Positions 42,449 to 46,818 of a stretch of 46,818 nt of DNA are shown here, one piece after another. Each line of letters starts with the position of its first letter. Position 1 is the first letter of the stretch. Origin of the DNA: Planctomycetia bacterium. Its GTDB lineage: Bacteria > Planctomycetota > Planctomycetia > Gemmatales > Gemmataceae. A model generated the notes under the pieces. The model did not search any database. It was not told the DNA's origin and worked only from the letters and a program-made list of their open reading frames with translations. The stretch spans positions 1-46,818 of the forward strand of contig SYLG01000129.1 in assembly GCA_005808665.1 (NCBI GenBank), written 5' to 3'. The position numbers and the translations under genes were made by a program.

Positions 42449-43894
42449 TCATACCTTTCCCATCGGTCCAATTGTTGTCTTTTTTCCAATTGCCAAAACC
42501 CATTTTGCCGCCGGGATTCCAAGGGCGATCGTAACCAGACTGCAAAGGGAAGGAATGCGGCGGTCAGGGTCCATCACCATTACAAGGATCGTCCAACCTG
42601 AAAGGAGCAAATATAGAATTGCCGGTAGGGGATGAAACCACATGCGAAAAGCAGGTGCCAAATCGGTTCGTCTCCTAAGCGGGAAAATGCTTGCAACCAC
42701 CAGGGTACTAACCATCGTTAACCCAACCGAAGTGTAATCCAATAATTCCAGAAAGGAACCAGACCAACAACACCCGATGCTGACCAGCGCCTGGCAGGCG
42801 GTGGCCTTTGCAGGTGTACCCCGGCTCACCGAAAGGTCACCTGCAAACCGGGGAAACGCACCTTCAAGGGCCATGGCAACCACCACTCTGGGTCCGGTAA
42901 GGAGATAGGCACTTGCCGAAGCCACCAACCCGATCCCGAATAGAATGGCCACCACCCCGGCAACCGAAGGTCCCAAGGATTCCCTTGCCGAGATTTCAGC
43001 GATTCGACCCACTTCACCCGGGTTTAGGGTTTGGACCTTCGCTATATCCACTGACCAAATATAATAAACATTTAAGAGTAAATAGAGGGCTGTTACTCCA
43101 AGACACCCCCCCACCAGAGCCATTGGCAATTGCCTCCGCGGATCGCGAATCTCCCCGGCCAGATACGCGGCCCCATTCCATCCGGCATAGGCATATCCCA
43201 CATAGGCCAGCCCGGTTCCAAGCGAGGACCACTCCCCACCATGGGGCCAATGACCAGCGGAAAAATGGCTCCAATCCCCCTTTCCAAAGACCAAGCCAAC
43301 CATGGCCAAACCAAGGAGCATAATGACCTTGGCAAGAGTCGTTATCGCCTGCAGGGCTGCGCTTTCCGAGGCACCCAGGCAGTGCACCACGCTGATCAGG
43401 GCAATCAACAGCGTGGCTACAACAGGTTCACGAATTTCCCAAAGCCAGGGAGGGATATACCCGGTTGAAATATCGACAAAGGGAGCTGTCAGGTAATTCG
43501 CTGAAAGCCGTGCCACAACAGCGGTTGGGGCTGCAAATCCAAGGAAAAAGGTTGCCCAACCCGCTACCGCACCGGTTTCTCGTCCAAACGCCTCCCGCAC
43601 AAAAACATAATCCCCACCCATTCGCGGAAGGGCCGTTGCCATTTCCGCAAGGCAAAGTGCCCCGGACAACGCCATTATCCCCCCAATTATCCAAATGACC
43701 AACAATCCCCAAGGATTTCCGGTTTGTTGCAGGGTATAGCCAGGGGAGGTGAGGATTCCGGCTCCAACCATGCTGGCCACGACCAAAAAAACACCAGACC
43801 AAACCCCATAGGGGCGACCGGGGTCGGCTTGGAAGTACGATTTCGAATGTGTCGGATTGGATTGGGTTGAGGTCATACCCCGTTTTTTAGCCAT
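42449..43894 (-). CDS. APC-superfamily amino-acid permease
   Basis: A 481-aa integral membrane transporter with about 12 hydrophobic segments. The first helix region SGVFLVVASMVGAGILTSPG carries the GAGI substrate-loop signature of the amino acid/polyamine/organocation family, and GDYVFVREAFGRETGAVAGW follows as in that family. Later segments include YAYAGWNGAAYLAGEIRDPR, the conserved inner loop. The substrate (an amino acid) is not resolved. Possible starts are the ATG at 43894 (used here), a TTG at 43909 and an ATG at 43876; none has a strong ribosome-binding site. It lies downstream of the STN-like gene, with a hairpin between them. Confidence 0.9.
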   Translation of the reverse strand: MAKKRGMTSTQSNPTHSKSYFQADPGRPYGVWSGVFLVVASMVGAGILTSPGYTLQQTGNPWGLLVIWIIGGIMALSGALCLAEMATALPRMGGDYVFVREAFGRETGAVAGWATFFLGFAAPTAVVARLSANYLTAPFVDISTGYIPPWLWEIREPVVATLLIALISVVHCLGASESAALQAITTLAKVIMLLGLAMVGLVFGKGDWSHFSAGHWPHGGEWSSLGTGLAYVGYAYAGWNGAAYLAGEIRDPRRQLPMALVGGCLGVTALYLLLNVYYIWSVDIAKVQTLNPGEVGRIAEISARESLGPSVAGVVAILFGIGLVASASAYLLTGPRVVVAMALEGAFPRFAGDLSVSRGTPAKATACQALVSIGCCWSGSFLELLDYTSVGLTMVSTLVVASIFPLRRRTDLAPAFRMWFHPLPAILYLLLSGWTILVMVMDPDRRIPSLCSLVTIALGIPAAKWVLAIGKKTTIGPMGKV

Positions 43895-43925
43895 CGAACC
43901 CGGCTTCAAACAGGGTTACAACCAT

Positions 43926-43951
43926 TTTGCCCTTTTATGAAAAAGGGCAAA
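43926..43951. terminator. Strong hairpin between the STN-like gene and the permease gene
   Basis: TTTGCCCTTTT (43926-43936) and AAAAGGGCAAA (43941-43951) form a perfect 11-bp stem with a 4-nt loop, 5 nt after the STN-like stop codon. No T-run follows on the minus strand, though the stem ends in A-T pairs. It may be a weak terminator or an RNA-processing/attenuation site ahead of the permease. Confidence 0.5.
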
Positions 43952-43956
43952 TTGGT

Positions 43957-45144
43957 TTATTTCGCCCCACCCATTATCCTTTGGTGGTTTTCCGCCGTCG
44001 CCTTGATCACCAGAGACATGGTTCCGGGATGATAGGTAATTCGGGATTGGCCATCCGCCCCAAACGCCTGAGAGTCGATTCCCGTGATCATTTCCATCAA
44101 AGAGAGGACATTTTGCCTCATGATGAGTTGTTGCCCCAAAGGAGTTCCTGCTGGATTAGGGCCGTAAAGTAGAACCGGGTTTCCCCAGGCATTGCGCCAG
44201 AGCTGGTAGTTCCAGGTTGGAGGCGCAAAGACCGCAGCCAGGTCACCCACATAATAGGTTCGGGTGAGCAGGGTGGTTCGGGCTTTTTCCTGGCTGACAA
44301 CCTCAATCCCTTCATCCACAATCCAATAGCTCAGGTTGTATTTGGCTACCACCATTCGAATGGCACTCCGGATGGTCAGTTTTCCGGATATTTTGGGAGT
44401 TGTTGCGGAAAGGATCACGCTCCCCGCACCTTGGGAGTCAAGGTCTGCCTGGCTGTAAAGGACCTCAATCCCATGCTTGTCACTTAAATATTTGAAAAAA
44501 TCCTCAACCGTTACATTGTCCAATTCCCGACCAATGGGTTGATTCAGTTTTTTGATAATGGCTTTTTCTGCTGGGGTTGGGTGGCCATCCATCGAGGATC
44601 GATTGGCCAATATTTTTTGTCTTTCGGCAGAGGGCCCGGTGAAATCCTCCTTGGGAGCTATCCCGGACTGATCAACCCCATTCAACTGCTCACCCAACGC
44701 TTTTTCCCGCCTTTCCCCTAACTTGGCTTCCGCTTCCGCCTTGCGACGGCGGTCGTTCCAGAGGCCCTCCTCGTCCAATTGAGCCCTTTCCTTGGGAAGG
44801 GGTTGCCCGGTTCCCGGTTTGGGATGGGGAAGGACTGGCAACGCTCCGGCCGACTGACTCAAAACCTCCAATTCACGGGTAATGACCCGGTCAAGTTCAC
44901 TAATGGTCGTATCAGGAAGGTCCGTTTCGCGTCTGAGGTCGGCCCGGGCACCTGACAAAATTTCCCGAGCTCGAGTATCCGTGGCCCGACGGCTTGCCCG
45001 GATGGCTTCGCTTACCCTCGCTTTGGCCCGATCTATAGCAACCTGACGATGCCCAGAAACTTCTGGAAGGAGGTCTTGGGCCAAAAGGACATTACCGAAT
45101 TGCAAGATTCCACAAAGGAAAACAATCGCAATGGTCCATTTCAT
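43957..45144 (-). CDS. Exported protein with coiled coil and STN/secretin-like domain
   Basis: A 395-aa exported protein (signal MKWTIAIVFLCGILQFGNVLLAQ). Residues of about 30-160 are charged and helical (many Arg, Ala and Glu), probably coiled coil. Residues of about 205-300 resemble a secretin/TonB short N-terminal (STN) domain: LDNVTVEDFFKYLSDKHGIE, then LTIRSAIRMVVAKYNLSYWI and VDEGIEVVSQEKA. No secretin channel domain follows; the last 90 residues form a further alpha/beta segment ending near VIKATAENHQRI. GGAGG lies 5-6 nt before the ATG. It starts 13 nt after the dtd gene. The role is unknown; many planctomycetes carry such STN-like proteins. Confidence 0.82.
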   Translation of the reverse strand: MKWTIAIVFLCGILQFGNVLLAQDLLPEVSGHRQVAIDRAKARVSEAIRASRRATDTRAREILSGARADLRRETDLPDTTISELDRVITRELEVLSQSAGALPVLPHPKPGTGQPLPKERAQLDEEGLWNDRRRKAEAEAKLGERREKALGEQLNGVDQSGIAPKEDFTGPSAERQKILANRSSMDGHPTPAEKAIIKKLNQPIGRELDNVTVEDFFKYLSDKHGIEVLYSQADLDSQGAGSVILSATTPKISGKLTIRSAIRMVVAKYNLSYWIVDEGIEVVSQEKARTTLLTRTYYVGDLAAVFAPPTWNYQLWRNAWGNPVLLYGPNPAGTPLGQQLIMRQNVLSLMEMITGIDSQAFGADGQSRITYHPGTMSLVIKATAENHQRIMGGAK

Positions 45145-45157
45145 AACCGCCTCCCTG

Positions 45158-45640
45158 TTAGGGCCTACCTACCATTGTACCATCCAAAAGGCCATTCAGA
45201 GATGGCGTGTCCAACCAAAGAGTTACGGGGCCATCATTGGTTGATTCGACCTCCATCAAGGCCTGAAAGATACCTGTTTCAACCAGAACACCTTTGGCTC
45301 GTAAATGTTGGACAAATTTTTCATAAATCTCTTTGGCAAACTCAACAGGGGCCGCCGAGGAAAAATCAGGCCGCCTCCCTTTTTTGCAATCCCCATAAAG
45401 TGTAAATTGGCTCACCACCATGACGCTTCCACCTGTTTCCAACAGGGAAAGATTCAACCTGCCATGGGAATCATCAAAAATCCGCAAGGTAAGGATTTTT
45501 TCGGTCATCCATTGGATTTGCAAGTCGCCATCACCCTTGCCAATAGCTACAAAGACCAGGATCCCCGGACCTATTTGCCGGATAATTTGTCCTTCTACCA
45601 GAACCCTTGCTTTGGAAACCCGTTGAAGTAGGACACGCAT
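45158..45640 (-). CDS. dtd: D-aminoacyl-tRNA deacylase (DTD)
   Basis: A 160-aa enzyme that hydrolyses D-amino acids (and glycine) from mischarged tRNAs, a proofreading step in translation. The two active-site motifs are SQFTLYGD (SQFT at 77-80) and NDGPVTLWLD (GPVT at 137-140, the Gly-cisPro motif). MRVLLQRVSKARV at the start matches the family N terminus, so I use the ATG at 45640 instead of the longer frame from 45670. The C terminus is about 12 residues longer than usual. It is followed 13 nt later by the STN-like gene, probably in one transcript. Confidence 0.96.
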   Translation of the reverse strand: MRVLLQRVSKARVLVEGQIIRQIGPGILVFVAIGKGDGDLQIQWMTEKILTLRIFDDSHGRLNLSLLETGGSVMVVSQFTLYGDCKKGRRPDFSSAAPVEFAKEIYEKFVQHLRAKGVLVETGIFQALMEVESTNDGPVTLWLDTPSLNGLLDGTMVGRP

Positions 45641-45941
45641 AATGCCTCGATTCACCCCTTCTTTAGCCAAGCCTTTGGATGGAACCTACCGAATCCTTAC
45701 AGATTTGAATCCAAACCTAACCTATCACCATCAGCCCCCATTGAACTCCAATAAAAAACTTGGGGCGGTGCCAATTGCTGATTGATTTATCAACCGACGG
45801 TTCCAGGCGGCTGGGGAGGGTCTGGCAACCGATCCTTAAATTGGGGCAAAACTCAAAACCATTTGGGAAATGAGCTAAAAGCAAGATCCAAGGCAAACCT
45901 TCCATTCATCGTGATGCTTGGTACCCCATTTCCCAATATTA
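45641..45941. other. Intergenic region without recognised features
   Basis: This 301-nt region lies between the dtd gene and the end of the TPR gene, both on the minus strand. A promoter for dtd is expected near its left end. Short frames here lack ribosome-binding sites and similarity to anything I know. Confidence 0.3.
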
Positions 45942-46625
45942 TTATTCGCCTCTTAATTTTTTGGCGGTAGAAAAGTCGGCCTGAGCCTCCCGGTCTTTGC
46001 CTATTTCCTTGTAGGCGTTTCCCCGAACATCATAAAAATCGGGGTCGTTAGGGTCGATATCTATGGCTTTGCTATAATCCGCAATGCTTTTATCGAATTG
46101 TTTGAGCCCCAAGTTTGCGGCTCCCCGAACTCCGTAGGCATAGGCCATTTTGGGATCCAAGGCAATGGCCGAATTACAATCCTTAAGGGCGTTATCGAAT
46201 TGTTCGAGCCCTAAATATGCGGCTCCTCGAACTGCGTAGGCATTTGCCATTTTGGGATCCAAGGCAATGGCCGAATTACAATCCTTAAGGGCGTTATCGA
46301 AATGTTTGAGCATTAAATATGCGACTCCCCGATTGTAGTAGGCATTTGCCATTTTGGGATCCAAGGCAAGGGCCGAATTACAATCCTTAAGGGCGTTTTC
46401 GAATTGTTCGAGCCCTAAATATGCGGCTCCACGGTTACCGTAGGCATAGGCCATTTTGGGATCCATGGCAATTGCCGAATTACAATCCTTAAGGGCGTTT
46501 TCGAATTGTTTGAGCCTTAAGTATGCAGCTCCCCTGTTGGCGTAGGCATCTGCCATTTTGGGATCGATTTCAATGGATTTGGTATAATGATCAATGGCTT
46601 TGTCAAACTGATTATATTTTGACAT
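45942..46625 (-). CDS. TPR-repeat protein built of near-identical repeats
   Basis: A 227-aa cytosolic protein of six tetratricopeptide repeats and a capping helix. Each 34-residue unit follows the pattern of A-Y-x-N/V-R-G-x-A-Y-L-x-L, then F-x-N-A-L-K-D-C-N-S-A-I-A-L-D-P-K-M. TPR stacks form superhelices that bind other proteins. There is no signal peptide or enzymatic domain. AAGGTG lies 7 nt before the ATG. The first and the last repeats are more diverged than the inner four, which are almost identical at both protein and DNA level. Partner proteins cannot be inferred from the neighbours. Confidence 0.92.
   Translation of the reverse strand: MSKYNQFDKAIDHYTKSIEIDPKMADAYANRGAAYLRLKQFENALKDCNSAIAMDPKMAYAYGNRGAAYLGLEQFENALKDCNSALALDPKMANAYYNRGVAYLMLKHFDNALKDCNSAIALDPKMANAYAVRGAAYLGLEQFDNALKDCNSAIALDPKMAYAYGVRGAANLGLKQFDKSIADYSKAIDIDPNDPDFYDVRGNAYKEIGKDREAQADFSTAKKLRGE
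46145..46552. repeat. Four tandem 102-bp DNA repeats inside the TPR gene
   Basis: The anchor CCATTTTGGGATCC recurs at 46145, 46247, 46349 and 46451, exactly 102 bp apart, and a partly diverged copy follows at 46553. About 50 bp of each unit differ by only a few bases. This points to recent expansion by unequal recombination or slippage. Confidence 0.93.
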
Positions 46626-46719
46626 TTCGACACCTTTGTTGTATTCTATTATTGCTTTATTTGTATTTAATACATTTAAAGTATGCGTTCACGGGATTTT
46701 GAGATTTTAGTTGACACGA

Positions 46720-46818
46720 ATGGGTCTTTCCAGCGATACCAGCTGGCATGCAGTCACCCGACATACTTTTGGAAACGGTACACGATCTCGAGACTTTACT
46801 CAGATGTGCCAGGGAGGA
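46720..46818 (+). other. Open frame at window edge with a recombinase-like HxxxRHTF motif
   Basis: An ATG at 46720 opens a plus-strand frame of 33 codons that reaches the window edge. It contains WHAVTRHTFGNG, which resembles the HxLRHTF box of tyrosine recombinases, but the following residues do not match the usual continuation. It could be a fragment of a mobile-element gene, or chance. The rest of the 46626-46818 interval looks non-coding. Confidence 0.2.

Noticed and set aside
46145-46600. CRISPR-like array
   Set aside because: The 102-bp periodic repeats are in frame in a TPR gene and have no spacer variation of CRISPR type.

Overview
The window looks like a chromosomal segment of a planctomycete (Planctomycetota). 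The lineage is inferred from gene families: a Planctomycete-type cytochrome/DUF1549/DUF1553 protein paired with a DUF1501 protein, a second DUF1501 protein, a TIGR03000-type domain protein, a HisA/HisF-related protein of the kind found in organisms with tetrahydromethanopterin-type C1 chemistry, and many large secreted proteins of unknown role. A Gemmata-like lineage would fit, but nothing here proves the genus. Coding density is high. I see no rRNA, no convincing tRNA, no CRISPR array and no intact insertion sequence.

Layout. 1-5.7 kb (minus strand): a short-chain dehydrogenase, a coiled-coil C4 zinc-ribbon protein, then the housekeeping sigma factor rpoD with a clear terminator, preceded by dnaG in a dnaG-rpoD operon. 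6.1-8.1 kb (plus): a secreted protein ending in a thioredoxin fold that has lost both active-site cysteines. 8.2-23 kb (minus): an eIF1/SUI1-domain fusion followed by a long stretch of exported enzymes and planctomycete-specific proteins: acetyl-xylan-esterase-like hydrolase, DUF1501, M20 amidohydrolase, SGNH hydrolase, a 708-aa unknown, and a DUF1553-DUF1501 operon. 22.9-24.1 kb (minus): a DNA-repair methyltransferase overlapping a dolichol-phosphate-mannose-synthase-like glycosyltransferase. 24-34 kb, mostly plus: a double zinc-ribbon membrane protein, a TIGR03000 protein (minus), an operon of S41 protease, RluA-type pseudouridine synthase and HisA-like protein, a small membrane protein (minus), then cysH-type sulfonucleotide reductase with an Rrf2 regulator, an epimerase-like protein, pyruvate kinase and a PII protein. 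34-38.8 kb (minus): a tightly coupled run of a 66-aa protein, a BNR-repeat exoprotein, a zinc-type ABC binding protein and its ATPase, with no permease in view. 38.9-42.4 kb (plus): CBS protein, a single-chain 2-oxoacid:acceptor oxidoreductase fusion, and a zinc-ribbon/CBS protein, joined by 4-nt overlaps. 42.4-46.6 kb (minus): an APC amino-acid permease, an STN-like secreted protein with D-aminoacyl-tRNA deacylase, and a TPR protein built from near-identical 102-bp DNA repeats.

The strongest candidate for an undescribed system is the CBS - oxidoreductase - zinc-ribbon/CBS cassette at 38941-42433. One polypeptide carries a gamma-like domain, a drastically shortened alpha-like (pyrimidine-binding) segment and a complete-looking TPP/[4Fe-4S] beta domain, bracketed by two probable nucleotide-sensing CBS proteins. 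Secondary candidates are the eIF1-domain fusion, the cysteine-less thioredoxin protein, the PII protein fused by position to pyruvate kinase, and the zinc-uptake genes coupled to a BNR exoprotein.

All family assignments come from reading motifs by eye; no database search was run.
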